Source: VFKU01 sp964620045 (GTDB taxonomy: Bacteria > Hydrogenedentota > Hydrogenedentia > Hydrogenedentales > GCA-2746185). Taken from it: a DNA stretch of 44,351 bases. The stretch lies in the NCBI GenBank assembly GCA_964620045.1, contig CAZUJL010000029.1, positions 1 to 44,351 on the forward strand, written 5' to 3'. Positions 26,389-36,027 of this stretch are shown one piece after another (positions within the stretch are counted from its first letter, which is position 1; each line of letters starts with the position of its first letter). Made by a program: the position numbers and the translations under genes. The notes under the pieces were generated by a model. It searched no databases. It was not told the DNA's origin and saw only the letters and a program-made list of their open reading frames with translations.

Positions 26389-27456
26389 ATGAGTCCGAAA
26401 TCAGAAGTCATCCTTTCCGGTATCCGCCCGACGGGGCGGTTGCACTATGGCAACTACTTCGGCGCGGTAAAGCAGTTTCTCGATCTGCAGGCGCGCGGGT
26501 TGACGTGCTACTACTTTGTCGCCGACTACCACGCGCTGACGACGATCAAAGAGCATGTGAACTACGAGCAGATTACCTACGACATGCTGCGGACCTACGT
26601 GGCGTGCGGGCTCGATCCGAAAAAATCCGTGATCTACCGTCAGAGTGATCTCCCGTGCACGGCGGAACTGGCGCTGCTGCTCGGCATGATCGCGAACATC
26701 GGTTTCCTCGAACGCGGCACAACATACAAGGACACGGTCGCAAAGCTCGGCGTGGGTGAAGTCGGCGGCGCCGAAGGCAATCCCATCTCGTATGGCCTGC
26801 TCGGTTATCCCGTGCTCATGGCGGCGGATATTCTGATCGTGCGCGCGGACAAGGTGCCCGTCGGCGACGACCAGCGCCAGCACGTCGAAATGGCGATCGA
26901 CCTCGCGCAAAAGTTCAACAGCCGGTTCCAGTGCGAGGCGCTGCACATTCCGCAGGCCGTCGCGCGCGGCGCAGTGCGCCTGCAAGGATTGGACGGCGGC
27001 GCGAAAATGGGCAAGAGCGACAACAACGACCTCGGGCTGCTCGATGACCCAAAGCTTGTACTGCAGAAGATTAAAGCGGTGGCGACGTCAACGGACCCGG
27101 GGCCCATTGAGGGCGACTCGAACGATCCGGACCGCGTGATCCCCCAGATGCCGCCCAGCGTCGGCGCGCTCTACCGCCTGCTGAGCCTGACCGCACCGCA
27201 AGATGTATTCGAAGACTTCGTCGGCAAGTACCGCCGCAAGGAAAAGTTCTATGGCACGCTGAAAACCACGCTGGCCGAGCATGTCAACGCGTTCAACGCC
27301 CCAATCATCGCCGCCTACAACGCGCCGAATAACACCGACACCACCGTGAAAGAGTTCCTGATCGAGAACGCCAAGAAAGTCACCCCAGTCGCGCTGGAAA
27401 CCGTCGAATCCTGCCGCGCGGCAATGGGCATCGGGCGGAGTTTGTATCGGGCGTAA
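26389..27456 (+). CDS. trpS: Tryptophanyl-tRNA synthetase
   Basis: The 355-residue product is a class I aminoacyl-tRNA synthetase that charges tRNA-Trp. The HIGH-type motif is PTGRLHYGNYFGA at 14-26 and the KMSKS-type motif is AKMGKSDNN near residue 206. GxDQxxH-type contacts appear as PVGDDQRQHVEMA. The length fits bacterial TrpS. No T-box or tryptophan leader is seen upstream. The space before it is filled by the composite repeat, which ends 34 bp before the ATG. Confidence 0.97.
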   Translation: MSPKSEVILSGIRPTGRLHYGNYFGAVKQFLDLQARGLTCYYFVADYHALTTIKEHVNYEQITYDMLRTYVACGLDPKKSVIYRQSDLPCTAELALLLGMIANIGFLERGTTYKDTVAKLGVGEVGGAEGNPISYGLLGYPVLMAADILIVRADKVPVGDDQRQHVEMAIDLAQKFNSRFQCEALHIPQAVARGAVRLQGLDGGAKMGKSDNNDLGLLDDPKLVLQKIKAVATSTDPGPIEGDSNDPDRVIPQMPPSVGALYRLLSLTAPQDVFEDFVGKYRRKEKFYGTLKTTLAEHVNAFNAPIIAAYNAPNNTDTTVKEFLIENAKKVTPVALETVESCRAAMGIGRSLYRA

Positions 27457-27469
27457 GGATCGTTTTTTC

Positions 27470-27527
27470 GACAGGATTTACAGGATTAACACGATTTAAA
27501 ATCCTGTAAATCTTGTTAATCCTGTCC
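27470..27527. terminator. Imperfect inverted repeat between convergent trpS and ABC genes
   Basis: GACAGGATTTACAGGATT (27470 on) and its partner AATCTTGTTAATCCTGTCC (ending 27527) pair imperfectly around an ATTTAAAAT centre. It fills the 75 bp between facing stops and probably ends both transcripts. The GACAGGATTNACAGGATT phrase is a repeat common in many genomes. Confidence 0.65.
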
Positions 27528-27531
27528 AAAA

Positions 27532-29493
27532 TTACTCATTGCTCGCTTCAGGCGTTGCATCCGCTGCAAATTGAATGCGGTAGAGACGGCGGTAGAGGCC
27601 GTCGCGGGCGATGAGTTCGGCGTGGGTGCCTTCGTCGACCACGCGGCCGCCGTCGAGAACCACAATCTTGTCGGCCTTGAGAATCGTGGACAGCCGGTGC
27701 GCGATCACGAGCGTCGTGCGGCCTTGCACGAAGTGATCGAGCGCGTCGAGAATCGCGCGTTCGCTTTCGGAATCAAGGCTCGAGGTCGCCTCGTCGAGAA
27801 TAAGAATCGGCGCGTCCTTGTACACGGCGCGCGCGATCGCCATGCGCTGGCGCTGGCCGCCGCTGAGGTTCCCGCCACCCTCGGCAAGTTCAGCTTCGTA
27901 TTGCTCCGGCAGCGCTTCCACAAACCCATCGGCGTGCGCGGCCTTTGCCGCGGCGCGGACTTTCTTGTCGTCAGGCGAGGCGGCACCGGCGGCGATGTTG
28001 GCCGCGACACTCTCGCTGAACAGCAGCGTTTCCTGCGTCACCATGCCGATCTGGCCGCGCAGGCTGGCGAGCGTCGCGTCGCGAATGTCTACGCCGTCGA
28101 TCGTGATGCGGCCGCCCTGCGGATCATAAAAGCGCGGCAGCAGTTTTACGATGGTGCTCTTCCCCGCGCCGCTGAAACCGACCAGCGCGACCATCTGCCC
28201 GCGCGGTACATCAAACGTCGCGCCCGTGAGCACGGTTTGGTCCGGGTTGTACCCGAAGCGAACATCCTCGAAGCGAATCGCGTTGCGCAGCACGGAAATC
28301 TCGCGCGCGCCGGAGCGTTCGTCCACTTCCGGCTTGTAGTCGATGAACTCGAACACGCGCGCGGCGCTGGCGGCGCTGGTCTGAATCAGGTTCGGCACCT
28401 TGCTCAGCACGCGCAGCGGGTCGAGCATGGCGGCGAGCGCGCCGAGCAGGATCACGAGGTCGCCGGCCTGCAGCGTGCCCGAGGCCACGCGGCGTTCGGC
28501 CAGCAATAAGAACGCACCCATCGCGAGCACGACCATGAGTTCTGTGAGCGGCGTGACGACGGCGTCCGCGCGCGCGAGGCGCTTGCGCTGGCGGCGCAGG
28601 CGCTTGAGCTCAAGGTCCATGCGGCGCTGCTCGTAGTCCTCCATGCGGAAGATTTTGACGATCGCGATGCCGCGCGCGGTTTCGTTCAGCAGGGACGCCA
28701 TCGTCGCCATGCGGCGCAGCGACCGGCGCACGGCCTTCTTCACGCTCTTGGCAATCCACATCACCACGAGGAAAAGCGGCGAGACGATGAGCATCACGAC
28801 GAGCGTGAGGTATAGATCGACCCCCATCGCGAGAAACAGCATAAAGCCCACGCGGGCGGGCTCCCGCAGCGCGCGTGTGAAAATTTCGGCGAGGCCCTTG
28901 TTCACCATGAACGCGTCGTTGGTGAAACGCGACACGATCTCCCCCACCGCGTGCTTGTCGTAAAAGCGCTGCGAGAGGTTCAGCAGGTTGGCGAACATCT
29001 CGCGGTTGAGGCGAATGCTGACGTATACGCCGAGCGTGGTCGCGTAGTACTCCATCAAGAACCGCGCGAGGCCGCTGAGCACGGTAAACCCGAGCACGAT
29101 GGTAACGATGACCTGCACGGCATGTTGCCGGTCGGTGCGCATGTCATGCAGCAGCGCTTCCGCGCGATCAGGCGTGTTCTTGGGCGCCCAGGAAATCAGC
29201 GGCTCGGCGATCGCGTCAGGGAGACTCTGGATGGCCTCTTTTGTCTCGTGGGCCAGGTGCGCCACTTGGCCTTTAAGCTCGGCGGACTTCTGGGCGAAGT
29301 CCACGTCGTTCAGAAAAATCACGTTGACGGCCGTGCCTGCGGCGAAAATCACCGAGCCGAGCGAAGCGCCGACCACCAGCGAGAGCGCCACCATGATGGC
29401 GATACGGCCTTTGTAATGCAGGGCATAGCGCAGCAGGCGGCCATAGGCCTTCAACGAGTCGTCGTTGGCCGGGGCGGGATCACGCTTGGGCAT
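27532..29493 (-). CDS. ABC transporter, fused membrane and ATPase domains (MsbA-like)
   Basis: The 653-residue half-transporter has six membrane helices in residues 30-370 followed by an ATP-binding domain. Walker A is GFSGAGKST (about 438-446), the signature is LSGGQRQRMAIARA, Walker B is PILILDEATSSLD and the switch histidine is IAHRLST. The loop between helices 1 and 2 (about 63-125) is unusually long and charged (AELKGQVAHLAHETKEAIQ). The type exports lipids, peptides or drugs. With lpxA/lpxB nearby, lipid A flipping is a fair guess, but the alternative of a drug or peptide exporter stands. Confidence 0.9.
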   Translation of the reverse strand: MPKRDPAPANDDSLKAYGRLLRYALHYKGRIAIMVALSLVVGASLGSVIFAAGTAVNVIFLNDVDFAQKSAELKGQVAHLAHETKEAIQSLPDAIAEPLISWAPKNTPDRAEALLHDMRTDRQHAVQVIVTIVLGFTVLSGLARFLMEYYATTLGVYVSIRLNREMFANLLNLSQRFYDKHAVGEIVSRFTNDAFMVNKGLAEIFTRALREPARVGFMLFLAMGVDLYLTLVVMLIVSPLFLVVMWIAKSVKKAVRRSLRRMATMASLLNETARGIAIVKIFRMEDYEQRRMDLELKRLRRQRKRLARADAVVTPLTELMVVLAMGAFLLLAERRVASGTLQAGDLVILLGALAAMLDPLRVLSKVPNLIQTSAASAARVFEFIDYKPEVDERSGAREISVLRNAIRFEDVRFGYNPDQTVLTGATFDVPRGQMVALVGFSGAGKSTIVKLLPRFYDPQGGRITIDGVDIRDATLASLRGQIGMVTQETLLFSESVAANIAAGAASPDDKKVRAAAKAAHADGFVEALPEQYEAELAEGGGNLSGGQRQRMAIARAVYKDAPILILDEATSSLDSESERAILDALDHFVQGRTTLVIAHRLSTILKADKIVVLDGGRVVDEGTHAELIARDGLYRRLYRIQFAADATPEASNE

Positions 29494-29607
29494 AGGGTGA
29501 GATGGACATCATCGTGTCGCGGGGATCGTAACACAGCGGGCCGAGGCCGGCCCAGTTACCCGGGCGGGTCGTTGCATGGCGCGCGGCCCTTCCCTATCCT
29601 CTTGCGC

Positions 29608-30363
29608 ATGGCGAACGAAACGATGATTCACGGAGTACGCGCGGTGACCGAGGCGCTGGCGTCGGGCCGCGCGATCTCGCGTGTGTTTTTGGCGACGGAC
29701 GCGAAGGTGCCGGGCGCGCGCGAAATTCTGGACGCAGCAAAGGCGCTGCATCTCCCGGTCGATCGCGTGCCGCTGGCGAAACTGAATGTGCTCTGCGACA
29801 CCTCGGAGCATCAGGGTGTCGCCGCAAAGATCAGTCCGGTCGAGTACATCCAGCTAAAAGAACTGATCGAACAGTGTGGCGATACGGCAATCATCGTCGT
29901 GCTCGATCAGGTACAGCATCCACGCAACGTCGGCCTCATCGCGCGCAGTGCGCTCGGTGCGGGCGCGGCGGGCCTTGTGGTGCCGACGAAGGGCGGCGCG
30001 CTGGTGGACGATTCCGTGCTGCACGCGAGCGCGGGCACGGCGCTACGATTACCCATTGCCATGGTGAGCAATTTGGCGCAGGCGCTGCGCACGCTGAAGG
30101 ACGCTGGCTTCTGGATCTTTGGGCTGGATGCCGACGGCACCGAGAGCGTGTTTACGGCGAAATGGGCGAAGCGCACGGTGCTGGTCGTGGGCAACGAAAC
30201 GAAGGGCATGCGCGGGCCCACGCACAAGGAATGCGACGTGCTGGCGAAAATTCCGTTGGCGGGCGGCCTGGAAAGTCTAAACGCGGCGGTGGCGACAGGA
30301 ATCGCGTTGTTCGAGGCGGCGAAATCGGTGAAGGCGGGGCCGTTCAGCCCAAGTGACGTTTGA
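29608..30363 (+). CDS. rlmB: SpoU/TrmH family rRNA 2'-O-methyltransferase (RlmB-like)
   Basis: The ATG at 29608 gives 251 residues; the longer frame to 28951 overlaps the ABC gene. An N-terminal substrate-binding domain (IHGVRAVTEALASG) precedes the SPOUT knot. Motif 1 is DQVQHPRNVGLIARSA, motif 2 is VLVVGNETKGM and motif 3 is IPLAGGLESLNAAVATGI. The closest characterised member is RlmB, which methylates the ribose of 23S rRNA G2251, but TrmH-type tRNA activity cannot be excluded. No ribosome site precedes the ATG, and TATCCT at 29595-29600 could give a leaderless transcript. The end overlaps the facing zinc-ribbon gene by 20 bp. Confidence 0.9.
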   Translation: MANETMIHGVRAVTEALASGRAISRVFLATDAKVPGAREILDAAKALHLPVDRVPLAKLNVLCDTSEHQGVAAKISPVEYIQLKELIEQCGDTAIIVVLDQVQHPRNVGLIARSALGAGAAGLVVPTKGGALVDDSVLHASAGTALRLPIAMVSNLAQALRTLKDAGFWIFGLDADGTESVFTAKWAKRTVLVVGNETKGMRGPTHKECDVLAKIPLAGGLESLNAAVATGIALFEAAKSVKAGPFSPSDV

Positions 30364-30733
30364 AGTATTCGCGGTCGTCGATGCGGCGCAGTTGCACGCG
30401 GGCAAATTCGCGCAGCTCGTCTTCGCTGATCGGCGCTTGCGCGGCATCGGCCGCCTCGGCTTGTTCGAGGGTCGGCTCCAATTCCCCGGTGGCCGTCGCG
30501 AACTTCAGCAGCCCCGGCTCCAGGAATTCGGCGATGATGCCGGCAATGTGCATCTTGCGGTCTTGCTGCGAACCTTTTTCGAGGATGCTCCGGTCGAGTG
30601 CGAGGGCGCGGCGGCGGAACATGACCACCAATCCGCGACAGGCCGGGCAGGGCATAACGACGACCACGTCCTTGGGAACAGGAGCAGTAGCCAATCGGCC
30701 AGAATTACAGTGAGGGCACGCCAGACGATCCAT
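30344..30733 (-). CDS. Hypothetical zinc-ribbon protein
   Basis: The 129-residue product begins with a zinc ribbon (MDRLACPHCNSG, then MPCPACRG: two CxxC pairs 22 residues apart). A helical acidic C-terminal domain follows (ILEKGSQQDRKMHIAGIIAEFLEPG and on). No family is recognised. It overlaps the end of the methyltransferase gene by 20 bp in convergent orientation. The 123 bp upstream are AT-rich relative to the window. Confidence 0.75.
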   Translation of the reverse strand: MDRLACPHCNSGRLATAPVPKDVVVVMPCPACRGLVVMFRRRALALDRSILEKGSQQDRKMHIAGIIAEFLEPGLLKFATATGELEPTLEQAEAADAAQAPISEDELREFARVQLRRIDDREYFKRHLG

Positions 30734-30856
30734 GACAACGCCTTCTTCCGCAGCAAATGCGAGCCAAATGCTACGTGAACCGGCTCACACAAGTCAAATA
30801 TTTAGTAAACAGAATACTTGACCAGGCCTGCGAAATTTTCGCTGCTCGTGATTCTT

Positions 30857-32776
<1,920 letters not shown>

Positions 32777-32844
32777 GGTGCGCTGATCCTAATGTGTTCT
32801 TGACGGGAGCGCAATCGTCGGGGAATATGAGTATTTGGGTCCCC

Positions 32845-32928
32845 TTCGTCATCGTGCTCGTCATCGTTATCGGCTTTATTTGACCGATTGCGATAACGAT
32901 GACGAATTACGATAACGAGCACGAACGA
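32845..32928. repeat. Dispersed palindromic repeat, copy B (ATCGTCATCG family)
   Basis: A perfect 14-bp stem pairs CGTCATCGTTATCG (32859-32872) with CGATAACGATGACG (32891-32904) around an 18-nt loop. Flanks continue with CGTGCTCG on the left and CGATAACGAGCACGAACG on the right. The right half matches copy A at 6239-6271 with few differences. It lies between the divergent kinase and proC genes. Confidence 0.85.
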
Positions 32929-32950
32929 TACAACCGCAGTGAAGCTTCGC

Positions 32951-32979
32951 TTGACATTTTCCGCGTCAAGTCGCATGCT
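32951..32979 (+). promoter_or_regulatory. Candidate promoter for proC
   Basis: TTGACA (32951-32956) is a perfect -35 box. After 17 bp comes CATGCT (32974-32979), a weak -10. It would start transcription near 32986, which favours a proC start at 33028 or later over the upstream in-frame starts. Confidence 0.4.
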
Positions 32980-33027
32980 GGAGCGGCACCAAGAGCAGTT
33001 TTCCGGGGGGCCGGCGCTGCGGCCGGC

Positions 33028-33855
33028 ATGCAGGAACTTTTTCTCGTGGCGATTCCGGGGGTAGTGGGCTTTCTCGGCTTCGGCAATATGGGCGAAGCCA
33101 TTGCGCGGGGGCTCGTGCGCGCACACGCGGTCGAGGGCCGCCAAATCCTCGCGTACGACGTCGATGCCGACAAGGCCCAAAAGGCCGCGAGCATCGGCGG
33201 CGGCGCAGCGACGTCTCCCGAAGACCTCACCCGCCGGTCGGACACGATCCTCCTCGCGCCGAAGCCGCAGGACATGCGCGCGGCGCTGCACTCCATCAAG
33301 CCGGGGATGCGCCCGCAGACGCTGGTGATTTCCATCGCGGCGGGCATTTCGATCGGGTACATCCAGCGCGAGCTGGGCGCGCAGACGCGCGTCGTGCGCG
33401 CGATGCCGAACACGCCGGCGCTGGTGGGCGCAGGCGCGACGGGCTTCGCGCCGAGCGCGAACTGTACGCCGGCGGACGTAGTCGTGGCGAAGGGCATTTT
33501 CGAAGCCATCGGCATTGCCGAGCAAGTAGCCGAGGGGCAGATCGACGCCGTCACGGCGCTGAGCGGCAGCGGCCCGGCGTATTTCTTCGCGTTCGTGGAA
33601 GCGAGCACAAGCGCGGGCGTGGATCTGGGTTTGTCGGCCGAAACGGCGAGTCGCCTCGCGGCGCAGACGTTGTACGGCGCGGGCTTGTTGTTGCACGACT
33701 CGGGCGAACCCGCAGGAACCTTGCGCGAGCGGGTGACGTCCAAGGGAGGCACGACGGCGGCCGCACTCGCGACCTTCAGCACGCGCGATCTCGCGGGCAC
33801 GGTGCGCGCGGGCATGGAAGCCGCCGCGGCGCGCTCGAAGGAACTGGGACAGTAA
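33028..33855 (+). CDS. proC: Pyrroline-5-carboxylate reductase
   Basis: From the ATG at 33028 the product has 275 residues, the normal size. The dinucleotide loop is VGFLGFGNMGEAIARGL near the start. The conserved region ALSGSGPAYFFAF and the C-terminal VTSKGGTTAAAL are diagnostic. It reduces pyrroline-5-carboxylate to proline in the cytoplasm. The open frame reaches back to 32899 through the palindromic repeat, but this part is not protein-like. A GTG at 33046 with AGGA 10 nt before it is an equally good start. A GCCGGC inverted repeat (33010-33027) abuts the ATG. Confidence 0.95.
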   Translation: MQELFLVAIPGVVGFLGFGNMGEAIARGLVRAHAVEGRQILAYDVDADKAQKAASIGGGAATSPEDLTRRSDTILLAPKPQDMRAALHSIKPGMRPQTLVISIAAGISIGYIQRELGAQTRVVRAMPNTPALVGAGATGFAPSANCTPADVVVAKGIFEAIGIAEQVAEGQIDAVTALSGSGPAYFFAFVEASTSAGVDLGLSAETASRLAAQTLYGAGLLLHDSGEPAGTLRERVTSKGGTTAAALATFSTRDLAGTVRAGMEAAAARSKELGQ

Positions 33856-33927
33856 CGCCGGGATTACTCCGGTGGGGATGAATAGAATCGGCCGCAGGGC
33901 CGTCAACCGAGAGAAGGAGCAGTGACC

Positions 33928-34467
33928 ATGAGCGAGCAGGCAATGGAACGGCCGGGGGGCCTCACGGAAACGGCGCTCGAACTGACTCAGCGGCCCAATT
34001 CGATTTTCCGCCGGGCGCTGTTTGGCGGATACAAGACGCAGGACGTGGACCATTACGTGGAACGCGCCGCGGATGTGCTGGAATCATTGATCGAAGACAG
34101 CAAGCGCGCCAAAGTGGCGCTGGACGATCAGAAGCAGCGCGAAGGGGAACTGCGCACGGCGCTCTCGTCGTCGCTGCGCTTCACGGACCACATCGTCGCC
34201 GCGGCGAAGCGCGAAGCATCGACCCTGCTGCAGAGCTCGCAGGAGCGCGAGTTGGAATACCGCGAGCAGGCGATTGCCGGCCGGCCGACGACGCTGGCGC
34301 AGGAAATTGAAGCCTTGCGCGCGCAGCGGGACCGCCTGGCGGCGGAACTGAGCGCCGCGCTGGACAGCCACATCCGCCTGTTGACGGCGGTGGAAACGAA
34401 TTCGATGCCGGAACTGCAGCGTGCGCGCGTGAACACGCTGATCACCGGCGGGGAACGCGCCGCCTGA
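33928..34467 (+). CDS. DivIVA domain protein
   Basis: The ATG at 33928, with GAAGGAG 8 nt upstream, gives 179 residues; a GTG two codons earlier would lie too close to that site. The N-terminus has the DivIVA-type phrase FRRALFGGYKTQDVDHYVERA near residues 27-47. Two coiled-coil segments follow (about 48-100 and 115-150, with ALRAQRDRLAAELSAAL). DivIVA-family proteins bind curved membrane and position cell-division or growth machinery. It is unusual to see it directly ahead of lolA. The C-terminal part is not recognised. Confidence 0.82.
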   Translation: MSEQAMERPGGLTETALELTQRPNSIFRRALFGGYKTQDVDHYVERAADVLESLIEDSKRAKVALDDQKQREGELRTALSSSLRFTDHIVAAAKREASTLLQSSQERELEYREQAIAGRPTTLAQEIEALRAQRDRLAAELSAALDSHIRLLTAVETNSMPELQRARVNTLITGGERAA

Positions 34468-34489
34468 GCGTCGCGCGAGGAGCGTAGTC

Positions 34490-35215
34490 ATGTTGCTGGC
34501 CGCGGCGTTGATCTGGATGGGCGCCGCGGCGGGGCAAACGCCCGCGCCGGCCGATTTCTACACCGAGTTCGCCAAGCATCGCGATGCGATCGAATCAATG
34601 CGCGCGGAATTCGTGCAAACCACGACGAATCCCGACGAGACCGAAACCGCGACCGGCAAACTGATCTACTTGCGGCCAAAGCGGCTGCTCTTCCGCTACA
34701 CCGATCCCCCGCTCGACTACATGATCGACGGGCTGCGCGCGTATGAGTACGACCCGGACCTCGCGCAGATCACGATCTACGACATCGACGACAAGCCGGA
34801 ATCGGAGGCCTTCTACCTCGGGTTCGAAAGCAACGCGGACCGGCTGAAGCAGGCCTACGACATCTACACACTGCCGCCGGACGATCCGAACACGCATATC
34901 CTGGCAGTGGAGTTCGTGCCGAAGCCGAAGGACGATGGAGAAGCGCCGCTGTTTCAGCGCGTGCGACTCCAATTGCGCAAGCCAGACATGCTGCCGTCGA
35001 AGATCCTCATCATCAACGACGAGGAGTCGCGCACGGAGTTCACCGTGACCAATTTCGGCATCAACGAGCCGATGCCGGAGCACATGGATCAATTGAAAGT
35101 GCCGGAAGGCACCGTGATCGTCGAGAACGACGAATACAAGGGCGATGTGCCCGTGGGCGGCGCAGTGTTTCCGAGACCCGCCGTGGCTACTGTGGACAGC
35201 GAGGATCTTCCGTGA
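34490..35215 (+). CDS. lolA: Outer-membrane lipoprotein carrier protein
   Basis: The 241-residue product begins with a signal peptide (MLLAAALIWMGAAAGQT) and the LolA fold follows: FYTEFAKHRDAIESMRAEFVQTTTNP, TATGKLIYLRPKRLLFRYTDPP and IDGLRAYEYDPDLAQITIYDID. LolA ferries lipoproteins across the periplasm from LolCDE to the outer membrane. The C-terminal region is longer than in E. coli LolA (about 200). AGGAG lies about 9 nt before the ATG. The maf start overlaps its stop by 4 bp. LolA fits the outer membrane implied by lpxA/lpxB and the zipper lipoprotein. Confidence 0.88.
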   Translation: MLLAAALIWMGAAAGQTPAPADFYTEFAKHRDAIESMRAEFVQTTTNPDETETATGKLIYLRPKRLLFRYTDPPLDYMIDGLRAYEYDPDLAQITIYDIDDKPESEAFYLGFESNADRLKQAYDIYTLPPDDPNTHILAVEFVPKPKDDGEAPLFQRVRLQLRKPDMLPSKILIINDEESRTEFTVTNFGINEPMPEHMDQLKVPEGTVIVENDEYKGDVPVGGAVFPRPAVATVDSEDLP

Positions 35216-35817
35216 AGTCGATTCTGCTGGCCTCGGCGTCACCCCGGCGCAAGGCCTTGCTGGAAGCGCTCGGCCTTGAGGTCACCGTGCGCGCGGCAAA
35301 CGTGCCGGAACTGGAAATCGGCCAGCCGAAGCACATCGCGCTGGAAAACGCCGTGCGCAAGCGCAACGACGCGGGCTCGCGCGAAACCGGTTCCACACTC
35401 GTCATCGCGGCGGACACCGTGGTCGCGCTCGGCAGCGAGCACTTCGGCAAACCGAAAACGCTCGACGAAGCGCGCGCGATGATTCGCCGCCTCTCGGGCC
35501 GCACCCACGAAGTCATCACCGCCGTGGCCGTGGCCGATGTGCAGGCGAAGCGCGCGGTCGAAGAAGCCGAAATCACGAAGGTAACTTTCCGCGCGCTGAC
35601 GGACGCCGAAATCGACACGTTCGTGAACACCGTGAAACCGCTCGATCGCGCAGGAGCGTACACAGTCGATGGCCCCGGCAGCTTGTTGGTTGAGAAATAC
35701 GACGGGTGCTATACGAATGTGCTCGGCCTGCCGATGATCCGGCTCGACAAACTGATGCGCGAACTCGGCGATGGCTTGTTCACGCGGATCAATCCGGGTA
35801 AAGCGCGGTTCCTGTAA
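35212..35817 (+). CDS. maf: Maf family nucleotide pyrophosphatase
   Basis: The 201-residue product starts at a GTG in a GTGA overlap with lolA. Motifs are LASASPRRKALLEALGL at the start, ADTVV near residue 64, GKPKTLDEARAMIRRLSGRTHEVITAV, and DRAGAYTVDGPGSLLVEKYDGCYTNVLGLP. Maf proteins hydrolyse non-canonical or methylated nucleotides such as dTTP, UTP or m7GTP and help to arrest septation. The IQG signature after AGAY is replaced by VDG, so the subfamily and preference are uncertain. It ends the proC-divIVA-lolA-maf run. Confidence 0.93.
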   Translation: MKSILLASASPRRKALLEALGLEVTVRAANVPELEIGQPKHIALENAVRKRNDAGSRETGSTLVIAADTVVALGSEHFGKPKTLDEARAMIRRLSGRTHEVITAVAVADVQAKRAVEEAEITKVTFRALTDAEIDTFVNTVKPLDRAGAYTVDGPGSLLVEKYDGCYTNVLGLPMIRLDKLMRELGDGLFTRINPGKARFL

Positions 35818-35839
35818 TCCTCAGCCACGACTTCCATTT

Positions 35840-36014
35840 CTTGTCATTCTGAGCGCTCCCCCTTGTCATTCTGAGCGCAGCGAAGAATCTCCCCCAGGAT
35901 TAGACAGAGAGCCGAACCCTTCGCAGAGAATCTCTGCGCACGATGGCTCTTAAAGAAGTCGGCTGTTCTTCCTTTGCCGACGGGGAGATTCTTCGCGTTG
36001 CTCAGAATGACAAG
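35840..36014. repeat. Inverted repeat of the CTTGTCATTCTGAGCG family
   Basis: CTTGTCATTCTGAGCGC occurs at 35840-35856, again as the start of the longer unit 35862-35894 (continuing AGCGAAGAATCTCCCC), and inverted at 35982-36014. The last two form near-perfect arms around 87 bp that include a CGCAGAGAATCTCTGCG palindrome. This is a phrase found repeatedly in many bacterial genomes. It fills the 210 bp between the convergent maf and glycosyltransferase genes. Confidence 0.85.
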
Positions 36015-36027
36015 AATTGCATGGCCG

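Noticed and set aside
26168..26392. A 74-codon frame with an octapeptide repeat over the 24-bp array
   Set aside because: The period of 24 keeps any frame open; there is no ribosome site, and the frame runs on through hairpin arms.
32899..33027. Upstream N-terminal extension of ProC
   Set aside because: It translates the palindromic repeat and a candidate promoter; ProC family proteins start just before the GxGxxG loop.
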